This document shows positions 32,036 through 41,226 of a stretch of DNA of 64,000 nt, one piece after another. The stretch lies in contig NC_021658.1 of the NCBI RefSeq assembly GCF_000418325.1, positions 10,864,001-10,928,000 of the forward strand. Direction: 5' to 3'. The notes under the pieces are model-generated. The model was not told the DNA's origin and did no database searches. It saw nothing but the letters and a program-made list of their open reading frames with translations. The translations under genes were made by a program, and so were the position numbers. Positions within the stretch are counted from its first letter, which is position 1; each line of letters begins with the position of its first letter. The DNA is from Sorangium cellulosum So0157-2. Its GTDB lineage: Bacteria; Myxococcota_A; Polyangia; Polyangiales; Polyangiaceae.

Positions 32036-34264
32036 TCAAGCGGCCTGGCGGCCGAGCTGGGCCTCGGCCACGGTCGATAGGTATCGCTCGAGCGCGTCGT
32101 CGAGCGCAGGGAGCAGGAGCCCCCGCTGGCTGCCCAGCGCGCTGTACCGCGGGCGCGGCGCGACGAAGCCGAGCGCGCTGCCCGGGCAGCGGACGAGGAG
32201 CGCCGCGGTGAGGCGCGCCAGCGCGGCGCTCCGAGCGGCGAGCTCAGCCCAGGTCACCGCGTCGCGGTTCGCCAGGTGCCAGAGGCCGCCCTCGCCGTCG
32301 ATCAGGAGATCGAGGGTCGCGTCGACGAGGTCGGGTGTGTAGGTCGGCGTCACGATCAGGTCCTCGGCCGCGCTGAAGGGGCGGCCGTCGCGGAACGCGC
32401 GCAGGGCGGCGGCGACGAAATGAGCCTCGTCCCACGGGTCGATGAAGGCCGCCGTGCGCACCACCAGCGCCGTCGGAAGGAGAGAGAGCACCTGTCGCTC
32501 GGCAGCGGCCTTGCTCCGCCCGTACGCGCTCAGCGGCCGCGCCGGGTCGGTCTCCACATAGGGTGTCGTGCCCGTGCCGTCGAAGACCTGATCGGAGGAG
32601 AACGTGACGAGCCGGACGCCGCGCTCACGGCACGCCGCCGCGAGCACCGCGGGCCCGGAGGCGTTCTCGCGCGCGCAGCGGTGAGGCTCGAGCTCGGCGT
32701 CGTCCACGCGCGCATAGCCCGCGGTGTTGACGACCGCCCACGGCGCGTGGCGCTCGAGGGCGCGCTCGACCGAGGCGGGATCGGCGATGTCCATCTCGGC
32801 GCGGCTCAGCATGCGGTGCGGCAGCCCGCGGCGAGCGCACAGGCGCGCAAACGCCCTGCCGAGCATGCCCGCGGCGCCGGCGATCACGATCGGCGGCCCC
32901 TCGGGCTGCGCCGTGGGGCCGCCGGACGGCTCGATCGCGACGTCGCGCGCCTCCACGCTGACCGCCGGATAGAGCAACCGCTCCGGGCGGCGCCACCACC
33001 CGGGCGTCGAGAGCACCGGGTGGAAGAAGGGCTCCCCGCGCGCGAGCGCCCGGACGAGCCCGGCGAGCGCGGTCGGACGCGGCGCCTCGCCGCGGACGTC
33101 GAAGACGCCCGGCTCGTAGCGCCCGCGCGCGCTCACCACGAGGCTGTCCCAGTCGAACGAGCCGAGCAGCGCCCACGCGGTCACCGCCCTCACGTCCGCG
33201 CCCGCCGCGCGCGCGGACACCGCCGCGCTGTACGCCTCGACCAGCCAGCGGAGCTGCTCCTCGCGCGAGCCGCCCAGGTGCGCCTCCGTGACCGCGACGG
33301 GCCGGCGGTAACGCTCCCAGACCTCCAGGAGGCGCGGGAGATGCCCGCCGATGCCTCCGGCGAGCACGCGGACGGCCTCGACGTCGGCGTACGCGTGCCG
33401 GCCGTTGCCGCCGTGCGCCCACGGCGGATAGCGCTCGAGGCGCTCGTCGATGAACCGCTCGCTCGTGATGTAGTAATTGACGCCGAGGATGTCCGGCGGG
33501 CACGGCGACGCGACGAGCGCCTCGAGCTCGCCTTCGGACACGCCCCACTCGAGGAGCTGGGGATAGAACGGGTGATCCCGGTCCACGCGCCCCATGAGCA
33601 AATCGAGGCTCAACCACCTGCGGTGATTCTCGTGCTGCGCCTGGTACGCGAGCAGCGGCGTGCTGAACGTCCGCCCGAGATCCTCGGTCTGCACGAGGCG
33701 CGCGCGCGGGTTGACCTCGCGGACGGCGCGCATGGCCGCGGCGGTCGCGCGGCACTGCGTGAGGAGCGCGCGGATGAAGGCGCGGCCGTCCTGCCCGTGC
33801 GGGTACCAGTGGCCATAGAGGCCGGAGAAGCGCGCCGTGGTGAGCGGCTCGTTCACCGGCGTGTAGTCCTCGACCCACGGGTAGCGCTCGGCCACCGCGC
33901 GGGCGAAGCGCGCGAGCCCCTCGACGAAGCTCGGGTCGAGGAGGCTCGTCCGGGGCGGCCCGCTGCCGTGGTGGACGAGCCCCACGATCGGACGCACGCC
34001 GAGGTCGCGCAGCCGCCCGAGGCGCGCGTCGGCCCACGCGAAGCGCGCGAGGCCGTCCGGCGCCGTGCGCTCCCACAGCACGGGATACCGCAGCGCCCGG
34101 AGCCCGAGCTCGGCGAAGCGGTCGAGGTCGTCGAGCCGGTGCGCGTGGCCGTTCCGATCGAGCTGATCGTGGTACGCGTCGCCGACACGGTTCACCGTGC
34201 ACTCGACGCCGCCCCAGACCTCGATCGCCGGCTCGCCGCAATCGTCAGCGCCCGACCCGATCAC
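32036..34264 (-). CDS. GH1-like glycosidase fused to an RmlD-type sugar-nucleotide reductase
   Basis: GTG 34264 overlaps the glf stop (GTGA), giving 742 residues. The N-terminal 420 residues are a GH1-like TIM barrel with acid/base E139 in TPVNEP and candidate nucleophile E327 in VTEAHLG (usual form TENG). From about residue 450 a Rossmann domain begins (IVIAGAAGMLGRAF) with the RmlD pattern: VNTAGYARVDDAE, FSSDQVFDG and YGRSKAAAE (YxxxK present). The product probably acts in polysaccharide synthesis or modification with the UDP-galactopyranose mutase. The fusion is in one frame with no sign of error. Confidence 0.88.
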   Translation of the reverse strand: MIGSGADDCGEPAIEVWGGVECTVNRVGDAYHDQLDRNGHAHRLDDLDRFAELGLRALRYPVLWERTAPDGLARFAWADARLGRLRDLGVRPIVGLVHHGSGPPRTSLLDPSFVEGLARFARAVAERYPWVEDYTPVNEPLTTARFSGLYGHWYPHGQDGRAFIRALLTQCRATAAAMRAVREVNPRARLVQTEDLGRTFSTPLLAYQAQHENHRRWLSLDLLMGRVDRDHPFYPQLLEWGVSEGELEALVASPCPPDILGVNYYITSERFIDERLERYPPWAHGGNGRHAYADVEAVRVLAGGIGGHLPRLLEVWERYRRPVAVTEAHLGGSREEQLRWLVEAYSAAVSARAAGADVRAVTAWALLGSFDWDSLVVSARGRYEPGVFDVRGEAPRPTALAGLVRALARGEPFFHPVLSTPGWWRRPERLLYPAVSVEARDVAIEPSGGPTAQPEGPPIVIAGAAGMLGRAFARLCARRGLPHRMLSRAEMDIADPASVERALERHAPWAVVNTAGYARVDDAELEPHRCARENASGPAVLAAACRERGVRLVTFSSDQVFDGTGTTPYVETDPARPLSAYGRSKAAAERQVLSLLPTALVVRTAAFIDPWDEAHFVAAALRAFRDGRPFSAAEDLIVTPTYTPDLVDATLDLLIDGEGGLWHLANRDAVTWAELAARSAALARLTAALLVRCPGSALGFVAPRPRYSALGSQRGLLLPALDDALERYLSTVAEAQLGRQAA

Positions 34265-35382
34265 GCCGCCTCCGCGAGGGGCCGAGTGCCAGGCGCGCCC
34301 GTCAGCTTCGCGTAGAGGGTGAGGGCCTGGGCGACGACCTGATCCATGTTGTAGTAGCGGTACGTGCCGAGCCGGCCGGCGAAGTGGACGCCGCACGTCG
34401 ACCGGGCGAGCTCCTCGTACTTCCGGTAGAGCGCCGCGTTCTCCGGCCGCGGCACGGGGTAGTACGGGTCGCCGTCGCCCTTCGGGAACTCGTAGACGAT
34501 CGTGGTCCTCGGGTGCGCCTGGCCGGTGAGGTACTTGAACTCGGTGACCCGGGTGTAGCTGTACTCGTTCGGGTAGTTGATGACCGGCGCCGCCTGGTAC
34601 ACCTCCTGGTCCTTGGTCTCGAACTTGAATTCGAGCGAGCGGTAGGGCAGCTTCCCGAAGCGGTAGTCGAAATAGGCGTCGACCGGGCCCGTATAGATGA
34701 CCTCGCGGTGCGGGACGACAGCGCAGATCTCGCGGTAATCGGTGTTGAGCAGGATCTTGATGCCCGGGTGGTCGACCATCCGCTCGAACATCCGCGTGAA
34801 CCCGTGGAGCGGCATCGCCTGGTAGGTGTCGGCGAAGTAGCGGTCGTCCCGGTTCGTTCGCACGGGGACGCGCGCCGTCACCGAGGCGTCGAGCTCCGAC
34901 GGGTCGAGCCCCCATTGCTTGCGCGTGTAGCTGCGGAAGAATTTCTCGTAGAGCTCGCGCCCCACCTTGCTGACGATCACGTCCTCCGAGGTGCGGATGC
35001 GCTCGCGCCGCTCGGCCCTCGAGGCGAGGAAGCCCTCGACCTCCAGCGCGTTGAGGCTCAGGCCGTAGAGGCCGTTGATCGTGTCGAGGTTGATCGGGAT
35101 GGGCAGGAGCTGCCCGTCCACCCAGGCGCGCACGCGGTGCTGGTAAGGGCGCCACTCGGTGAACCGCGACAGGTAATCGAAGACCTCCCGCGAGTTCGTG
35201 TGGAAGATGTGCGGTCCGTACCTGTGCACGAGGATGCCGGCGGCGTCGTAATGGTCGTACGCGTTCCCGCCGATGTGCATGCGCACGTCGCAGAGCAGCA
35301 CCTTCTTGCCCGCGCCGCGGGCGAGCCGCTCGGCGAGGACGCACCCGGCGAAGCCCGCGCCGACGATGAGGTAATCGAACAT
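34261..35382 (-). CDS. glf: UDP-galactopyranose mutase
   Basis: The 373-residue flavoprotein starts MFDYLIVGAGFAG with the FAD-binding GxGxxG and has HIGGNAYD, YGPHIFHTN and YTRKQWG, all typical of bacterial Glf. It interconverts UDP-galactopyranose and UDP-galactofuranose, the donor for galactofuranosyl residues in surface polysaccharide. Length is normal for the family. It lies between the glycosyltransferase (3 bases upstream) and the GH1-RmlD gene (overlap), so the three are one operon. Confidence 0.97.
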   Translation of the reverse strand: MFDYLIVGAGFAGCVLAERLARGAGKKVLLCDVRMHIGGNAYDHYDAAGILVHRYGPHIFHTNSREVFDYLSRFTEWRPYQHRVRAWVDGQLLPIPINLDTINGLYGLSLNALEVEGFLASRAERRERIRTSEDVIVSKVGRELYEKFFRSYTRKQWGLDPSELDASVTARVPVRTNRDDRYFADTYQAMPLHGFTRMFERMVDHPGIKILLNTDYREICAVVPHREVIYTGPVDAYFDYRFGKLPYRSLEFKFETKDQEVYQAAPVINYPNEYSYTRVTEFKYLTGQAHPRTTIVYEFPKGDGDPYYPVPRPENAALYRKYEELARSTCGVHFAGRLGTYRYYNMDQVVAQALTLYAKLTGAPGTRPLAEAA

Positions 35383-35385
35383 GGC

Positions 35386-36525
35386 TCACCTCGCCGCCGC
35401 GGCGAGGCCGCGGCGCGCCAGGGCGCCCTCGAGGAGCCGCTCCATCCTGGCCCAGGTGGCGTTCCACGAGCGCTGCCCGAGGACGTCGTCCACGCGCGCG
35501 AGCATCGCGCCGCGCTCCTCGGCGAGGGCCGCCTCCACGGCGGCGACGAAGTCGCGGGGCGCGTCCGCGATGCGCACCAGCCCGAGCTCGCCGTAGGGCT
35601 GGACCACGTCGCGGATCGACGTCGAGACGACGGGCCTGCCGCCGGCCAGGTACTCCGGCGTCTTCGTGGGGCTGATGAACCGCGTGGCCTCGTTCCGGGC
35701 GAAGGGCAGGAGCGCCACGTCCCAGCCCCCGAGATACGCGGGCAGGTCTTCATACCGCTTCTGCCCGAGGACATGGATGTTCGGCGCGCGGGGCAGCGTC
35801 GCCGGGTCGATCTTGACCACGGGCCCCACCAGCACGATCTGCCAGGCCGGCCGCAGCGCGGCCACGGCGGCGAGGAGCTCGAGGTCCATGCGCTCGTCGA
35901 GGACGCCGAAGAAGCCGAGGCGCGGCCTCGGGATCGCGGCCTGGTCCTCGGGATCGGCGCGGGAGGCGGCCCGCGCGCGGGCGAAGTGCGCGACGTCGAC
36001 GCCGCTCGGGAACGCGTGCACGCTCGGGTGCAGCGCGCGCTTCGCCTCGTAGAGGCTCGCGCCGCCGGCGAAGACCAGATCGGCGCGGCGCAGGAGCTCG
36101 GCCTCGCGCTCCTTGAGCGCCGGGGGCGCCCCGGCGAACGCCGAGAGCTCGTCCATGCAATCGTAGACGATCGCCGCGGGCGCGAGGTGACGAGAGAACG
36201 ACAGCGCCACCGGCGTGTAATACCAGAGCACGCAGTCGCTGATCGCGTGGCGCTTCATCATGCCGTCGAGGAGCTCGCGCTGCATGGCAGAGGCCCGGGG
36301 CGGCTCGACGCCGGAGGGCAGATGCGGAGTCGCGACGCAGAGGCCCTGGTGCTGGGTCGCCGTCTCCTCGAGGCGCGCGGGCCCGCCGTCGAACACCGGC
36401 TCTTCGAAGAAGAAGACCCGGCGCCGCCGCGCGCAGCGCGTGAGCAGGTGCTGCGGCCTCTGAAACACGAAGCTGAAACGCAGGTGCGAAAAGCAGATCA
36501 CGTCCGGCTGCGGTCTCGCGCTCAT
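35386..36525 (-). CDS. Glycosyltransferase (GT-B, GT1/GT4-like)
   Basis: ATG 36525 follows GGGAGGG and gives 379 residues. The N-terminus (DVICFSHLRFSFVFQRPQHL) is typical of glycosyltransferases that hold a FQRPQHL motif. The C-terminal half has FGVLDERMDLELL, VLVGP-type IVLVGPVVKI and FISPTKTPEYLAGGRPVVST, the donor-nucleotide region of GT-B enzymes. With glf next door, transfer of galactofuranose or a related sugar is a reasonable guess. The next 240 bases upstream hold no gene. Confidence 0.9.
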   Translation of the reverse strand: MSARPQPDVICFSHLRFSFVFQRPQHLLTRCARRRRVFFFEEPVFDGGPARLEETATQHQGLCVATPHLPSGVEPPRASAMQRELLDGMMKRHAISDCVLWYYTPVALSFSRHLAPAAIVYDCMDELSAFAGAPPALKEREAELLRRADLVFAGGASLYEAKRALHPSVHAFPSGVDVAHFARARAASRADPEDQAAIPRPRLGFFGVLDERMDLELLAAVAALRPAWQIVLVGPVVKIDPATLPRAPNIHVLGQKRYEDLPAYLGGWDVALLPFARNEATRFISPTKTPEYLAGGRPVVSTSIRDVVQPYGELGLVRIADAPRDFVAAVEAALAEERGAMLARVDDVLGQRSWNATWARMERLLEGALARRGLAAAAR

Positions 36526-36765
36526 CGATCCCTCCCGCTCGAATCTCGCTGTGCACCTGGGTCGCATCCCGGGCTCCGGACAAGCGCTATTCAAGGAGCA
36601 TGCCCGGAATCGCGCCGCGACGCGGCGTCAGCGCTCCTCGCGCGGAGCCGCCGCGCAAGCGGTGTCCATGTCGAGGAACAGGCCCTGACACGCATTGCAG
36701 CTGGACGAGATCGGGGTCGGCGCACGCGCGGCCGCGCTCCAGGCCGGCCGGCGCCCCCGGCGCGG

Positions 36766-38679
36766 CTAACCGCCGTCCTCGACCAGGGGATCGACCACGC
36801 CCTCTTGCCGAGGTCCCTCGCGCCCTCGGAGCTCCAGGCAATCGGGCTGCAGGTGCCCGGCGACGCGGCCGCGCGTCGCGGCGGCGATCTCGTGGAGCGG
36901 GAACTTCGGGGTGCGATCCGCGTAGAGAAGCCCGTTCGCCTCCTGGTACGTGTCGGCGAACTGCGTGTAACAGAAGCCGCTGAGCAGCTCGACCGAGCGC
37001 ACGGCCGCGAGCAAGCTCTCGTAGGCCCGGGCGAACGACCTCGGCTCGTTGTAGAGCGAATAGCCCCAGATACCCGAGGTGCCCTGCCGGAGCGCGATCC
37101 CGCCGAACTCCGACAGGATGATCGGGAGGTCGCTCGCGCCGCGGTGGCCGTCGAGCACGAGGAGGCGCCCGCCGGGGCGCTCGCGCTGGAACAGCCGGGG
37201 CCGGACCTCCTCGGCGTGGTAGCGCCGCGCGATCCGCTCCGCGTCGGCGTCGTAGTCGTGGATCCCGATGATGTCGGTCGCGACGCTCTCCCAGCCGTCG
37301 TTGCCGACCACGGGGCGGGTCGCGTCGAGCGTCTTGGTGAGGTGGTAGAGCGCCTCGACCCAGTGGCGCTCCCGGGCGTTGTCCGGCAGGTTCGGCACGC
37401 CCCAGGACTCGTTGAACGGCACCCACGCCATGACGCAGGGATGGCTGTAATCGCGCTCGATCACGTCGGTCCACTCCCGCGTGAGGCGCTCGACCGACTG
37501 CGCGGTGAAGCGGTAGGCGCTCGGCATCTCCTCCCAGACCAGGAGGCCGAGCGTATCCGCCCAGTAGAGATAGCGGGGGTCCTCGATCTTCTGGTGCTTG
37601 CGCACGCCGTTGAAGCCCATGGCGCGCGCGAGCTCCACGTCGCGCCGGAGCGCATGGTCGTCCGGCGGCGTCATCCCGGTCCCGGGCCAGTAGCCCTGAT
37701 CCAGCACCATCCGGAGCGGGAGCGGCCTCCCGTTGAGCACGACGCGATCGCCCTGGATCGCGATCGAGCGCAGCGCCGTGTAGCTCCGGACGCGGTCGAG
37801 CACCTCCCCGTCCCCGCCGAGGAGCTCGATCTCGGCCTGGATCAGGATGGGGCACTCGGGGCTCCACAGGAGGTGGTTCCGGAAGTCGTCGATCCCCGGA
37901 TCGGAGAGCGCGATGCGCCGGTGCACCTCGCCGGCGACGACGGCGTAGGTGTCGTCGGCGAGCAGCGCGTCGTCGCTGTGGAGCCGGACCCTGAGGCGCA
38001 GGTCGTCGCGCCGCTCCCCGGCGATCCTCACATAGCAGTCGATCTCCCATCGGGTGAGGCTCGACGCCCAGCGCACGGCGCCGATCGACGTCCTCGGCAC
38101 GCGCTCCATCCAGACGGTCTGCCAGATGCCGGTCGTGCGCGGATACCAGATCGAGTGCGGCTCGCGCTGCCAGTCCTGCTTGCCGCGCGGCTTCGCCAGG
38201 TCGGCGGGGTCGTCCTCGGCGCGGACGACGATCTCCTGTGCCCCTTTCGCGCCGAGGACGTCGGTGATGTCGACGCTGAACGGCGTGTAGCCGCCCACGT
38301 GGCGCGCGACCACGCTCCCTTCTACCCAGACGGTGGCCTCGTAGTCGACGGCGCCGAAGTGCAGGACCAGCCGCTCGCCGTCGCGGAGGTCGGGCGCCTC
38401 GAACGTCCGCCGGTAGAAGCAGGCGCGATAGAACCCCGTCTCCCCGACCCCGCTCTGCTCCGTCTCCGGCGAGAACGGGACGTCGATGATGCGATCCCAC
38501 GCGACCTCGGCGGGCCTCCTCCACCTCGCCTCCGGATCGAGCGCGAACGCCCATGTCCCGTTCAGGGAGATCCACCCGGCGCGCCGGAGCTGCGGCCTCG
38601 GATATCCGTGCGCGCGGCCGCCCGCGCTCGACAGCTCGTCCTCCGCGGCGTGTCGCCCCTCCGCTCGCCTCGGTGCCAT
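36766..38679 (-). CDS. Glycoside hydrolase family 2 protein
   Basis: The 637-residue protein has the GH2 order: a jelly-roll sugar-binding domain (SLNGTWAFALDPE; LHFGAVDYEATVWVEG), an Ig-like domain and a TIM barrel. Catalytic residues are visible: acid/base E424 in VPFNESWG and nucleophile E524 in LSEFGG. No signal peptide is obvious, so a cytosolic beta-galactosidase or beta-glucuronidase-like role is likely. ATG 38679 lies after GGGAGGGG at a rather long spacing. It is upstream of the glycosyltransferase/glf operon on the same strand. Confidence 0.92.
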   Translation of the reverse strand: MAPRRAEGRHAAEDELSSAGGRAHGYPRPQLRRAGWISLNGTWAFALDPEARWRRPAEVAWDRIIDVPFSPETEQSGVGETGFYRACFYRRTFEAPDLRDGERLVLHFGAVDYEATVWVEGSVVARHVGGYTPFSVDITDVLGAKGAQEIVVRAEDDPADLAKPRGKQDWQREPHSIWYPRTTGIWQTVWMERVPRTSIGAVRWASSLTRWEIDCYVRIAGERRDDLRLRVRLHSDDALLADDTYAVVAGEVHRRIALSDPGIDDFRNHLLWSPECPILIQAEIELLGGDGEVLDRVRSYTALRSIAIQGDRVVLNGRPLPLRMVLDQGYWPGTGMTPPDDHALRRDVELARAMGFNGVRKHQKIEDPRYLYWADTLGLLVWEEMPSAYRFTAQSVERLTREWTDVIERDYSHPCVMAWVPFNESWGVPNLPDNARERHWVEALYHLTKTLDATRPVVGNDGWESVATDIIGIHDYDADAERIARRYHAEEVRPRLFQRERPGGRLLVLDGHRGASDLPIILSEFGGIALRQGTSGIWGYSLYNEPRSFARAYESLLAAVRSVELLSGFCYTQFADTYQEANGLLYADRTPKFPLHEIAAATRGRVAGHLQPDCLELRGREGPRQEGVVDPLVEDGG

Positions 38680-38970
38680 CGCGTGACGTCCCCTCCCTCG
38701 GCACGAGCCGCCGGACCGAACCGCGGAGTCGCGGCGCTCCTCGCCAGACGCTGGATGATGCCCGTGCGCCCGGCGCAAGTCCAACCGCTCCGCTCAAATA
38801 AGCCCGTCGCACCGACCGGCCTGTCCCCCCGTCGACCGGGTGTCAAAGCAAACTCCACATTTCCTGTTCACGCCGACATCCTTCTCTTAACACGCTCACT
38901 CAGCCTGCTCGTCACCACGCCAGTTCCACCTACCAGGCGTCCTGGCCATGAATCCGGAGAGAGAGAGTTC
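38680..38970. other. Divergent intergenic region
   Basis: The gap between the GH2 gene (minus) and the phospholipase D gene (plus) totals 450 bases. Its left part, 38680-38970, shows no gene or clear operator; its right part holds the AT-rich repeat element listed next. Confidence 0.5.
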
Positions 38971-39041
38971 AACGCAAAGGCGCAAAGAGCGCAAAGGCGC
39001 AAAAAAACGCAGATATTCACGTATTTTTGCGCCTTTGCGTT
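38971..39041. repeat. AT-rich CGCAAAGGCGCAAA repeat with perfect 16-bp inverted ends
   Basis: AACGCAAAGGCGCAAA at 38971-38986 is exactly complementary to 39026-39041. A second direct copy of CGCAAAGGCGCAAA lies at 38990-39003. The element is far poorer in GC than the surroundings and can form a hairpin. Similar GCAAAGGCGCAAAG sequences occur as interspersed repeats in other bacteria (recalled, not checked). It may be a small mobile or REP-like element. Confidence 0.8.
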
Positions 39042-39129
39042 AAAATTCTCTTCGCTCGCGTGGCACATCCCTGGCCCGCCCGCGCTACCATCCCGCCGCC
39101 TCACCCCGAGCAGCTCGGCCCCTCGCTGC

Positions 39130-40278
39130 ATGTCCTCACCCCCTCCCGCGTCCACCGCGCCCGCCTTCGCCGAGATGACCGTCGGCGCCCACCGGCTCGC
39201 GCTCCTCAAGGACGGCGCCCAGACCTACCCGGCCATGCTCGAGGCCATCGCCCGGGCCCAGCGCACGATCTGCCTCGAGACGTACATCCTGCGGGACGAT
39301 CGCACCGGTCGGCGCTTCGCCGAGGCGCTCGTGGAGCGGGCGGCGGCGGGCGTCGAGGTGAGCGTGCTCTTCGATGCCTGGGGCTCGTCCGTCTCATCGT
39401 CGTTCCTCGACGGGCTCCGCCGCGCCGGCGTCCGTCCGCTCGCCTTCCGCCCCCTCGAGCTCTCGGCCCCCTTCGGGAAGGTGGCCCGCCGCGACCACCG
39501 CAAGGCGCTCATCGTCGACGGCACCGTCGCCTTCACCGGCGGCCTCAACATCTCCGACGACTACGCCGCCCCGGAGGACGGCGGCGCCGGCTGGCGCGAC
39601 ACCCACCTCCGGCTCGAGGGCCCCGCGGCGGCCGAGCTCCAGTACTTCTTCCTGCGCACCTGGCAGCGCGCTGGCGGCGCCCCCATCGACGGTCAGCGCT
39701 ACAGCTACGCCGAGCGCAGGCCCGACCCCGCCGTCCAGATCGTCAGCAACGACCTCCCCCGCCGCAGGCACCGCCACGGCATCCGCGAGGCCTACCGGCA
39801 CGCCATCGAGCGCGCCCGGCGCCGGATCTTCATCACCAACGCCTACTTCCTGCCGCCGCTCCGGGTCATCCACGCGCTCTCCGCCGCCGCGCGCCGCGGC
39901 GTCGACGTCAGGATCATGGTCGCCGGCACCACCGACGTGCCCGCGGTCCTGCTCGCGTCGCGCACCATCTACGGTCACCTCCTCGACGCCGGCGCCCGCA
40001 TGCTCGAGTGGCGCGGCCGCGTCCTGCACGCCAAGACCGCGGTCATCGACGGCGTCTGGTCCACCGTCGGCTCCACGAACCTCGACAGCCAGTCGCTCCG
40101 CATGAACCTCGAGGCGAACGCCGTCATCTCGCACCGCGGGTTCGCCGGCGCCCTGGAGCGGATGTTCGCCGACGACCTCGCCCACTGCCGCGAGATCACC
40201 GTCGCGCACTGGGCCCGGCGCCCGCTCTGGGAGCGGGCGGCCTCGTGGACAGCCTACCTCGCGCGCGACTGGCTCTGA
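39130..40278 (+). CDS. Phospholipase D-like protein, cardiolipin synthase type
   Basis: The 382-residue protein has both HxKxxxxD motifs: HRKALIVD and HAKTAVID, each followed by the expected FTGG or VGS residues. The spacing and ETYILRDD start fit ClsB-like cardiolipin synthases, which join two phosphatidylglycerols or use PG with other lipids. There is no N-terminal membrane helix, as in ClsB. The start at 39130 is the first ATG in frame; no strong ribosome site is seen. It lies just after an AT-rich repeat element. Confidence 0.92.
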   Translation: MSSPPPASTAPAFAEMTVGAHRLALLKDGAQTYPAMLEAIARAQRTICLETYILRDDRTGRRFAEALVERAAAGVEVSVLFDAWGSSVSSSFLDGLRRAGVRPLAFRPLELSAPFGKVARRDHRKALIVDGTVAFTGGLNISDDYAAPEDGGAGWRDTHLRLEGPAAAELQYFFLRTWQRAGGAPIDGQRYSYAERRPDPAVQIVSNDLPRRRHRHGIREAYRHAIERARRRIFITNAYFLPPLRVIHALSAAARRGVDVRIMVAGTTDVPAVLLASRTIYGHLLDAGARMLEWRGRVLHAKTAVIDGVWSTVGSTNLDSQSLRMNLEANAVISHRGFAGALERMFADDLAHCREITVAHWARRPLWERAASWTAYLARDWL

Positions 40279-40384
40279 CCCCGGCGCGCTCGCTCGATGT
40301 CGCTCGGCGTCGCTCGACCTCGCTCGACGTTTCGCCCCCGCCCGCGCGCACCGCCGCGCTCGCCGGCGGGTGCTACCGTTCGGT

Positions 40385-41224
40385 ATGTCCGACTTCCGCC
40401 GCTTCCGCGGCACCGAACGCTACCTCACCAACGAGGCGCTCGAGGCCGCCGTCAACTGCGCGCTGGTCCTAGAGCGGCCGCTCCTCGTCAAGGGAGAGCC
40501 CGGCACCGGCAAGACGCTGCTCGCCGAGGCCATCGCGCAGAGCCTGTCCGCCGAGCTCATCCCCTGGCACGTCAAGAGCACCACGCGCGCCCAGGACGGG
40601 CTCTACGTCTACGACACCGTCCAGCGGCTCTACGACGCGCGCTTCGGCGACGGCGACGTGCGCGACATCCGCCGCTACATCAAGCTCGGCCCCCTCGGGA
40701 GGGCGTTCAGCGCCGACAGGCGCGTCGTGCTCCTCATCGACGAGGTCGACAAGGCCGATCTCGAGTTCCCGAACGACCTCCTCCACGAGCTCGATCGGAT
40801 GCGCTTCCGCGTCGCCGAGACCGGGGACGAGATCGTCGCCCGCGAGCGGCCCGTCGTGATCATCACCAGCAACAACGAGAAGGAGCTGCCGGACGCCTTC
40901 CTGCGCCGCTGCGTCTTCCACTTCATCGATTTCCCGGAGCCGGAGCTCATGCGGGACATCGTCCGCGTCCACCACCCCGAGCTCGATCGGACGCTGGCCG
41001 ATCAGGCGATGCAGGTCTTCTACGAGATCCGGAAGAACACCCGGATCCGGAAGCGGCCCTCGACGAGCGAGCTCATCGACTGGATCGCCGTGCTGCGCAA
41101 GGCGGGCGTGGGCGAGGTGAAGCTCGACAAGACGCTGCCGTTCCTCGGCGCGCTGCTCAAGAAGGAGCAGGACCTCGCGGCCCTGGCCGATCAGCTGGCC
41201 GGCGGCAGGCGGTACCGGTCGTAG
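40385..41224 (+). CDS. MoxR-family AAA+ ATPase (second copy)
   Basis: The 279-residue protein has Walker A GEPGTGKT, Walker B LLIDEVDKAD and sensor ITSNNEKELPDAF. It is shorter than the Bat MoxR and belongs to the subgroup paired with CoxE-like VWA proteins, an ATPase/VWA chaperone pair. The start is ATG 40385. The stop is 2 bases before the VWA gene, so they are an operon. Confidence 0.95.
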   Translation: MSDFRRFRGTERYLTNEALEAAVNCALVLERPLLVKGEPGTGKTLLAEAIAQSLSAELIPWHVKSTTRAQDGLYVYDTVQRLYDARFGDGDVRDIRRYIKLGPLGRAFSADRRVVLLIDEVDKADLEFPNDLLHELDRMRFRVAETGDEIVARERPVVIITSNNEKELPDAFLRRCVFHFIDFPEPELMRDIVRVHHPELDRTLADQAMQVFYEIRKNTRIRKRPSTSELIDWIAVLRKAGVGEVKLDKTLPFLGALLKKEQDLAALADQLAGGRRYRS

Positions 41225-41226
41225 CG

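Noticed and set aside
36526..36765. A short gene between the glycosyltransferase and GH2 genes
   Set aside because: Open frames are short and Arg/Pro-rich, without ribosome site or family signal.
34384..40278. A plus-strand open frame of nearly 5.9 kb over the glf/glycosyltransferase/GH2 genes
   Set aside because: Only its last 1149 bases (39130-40278) encode a recognisable protein. The rest is Arg/Ala/Glu-rich antisense of well-supported minus-strand genes, a usual effect of high GC.
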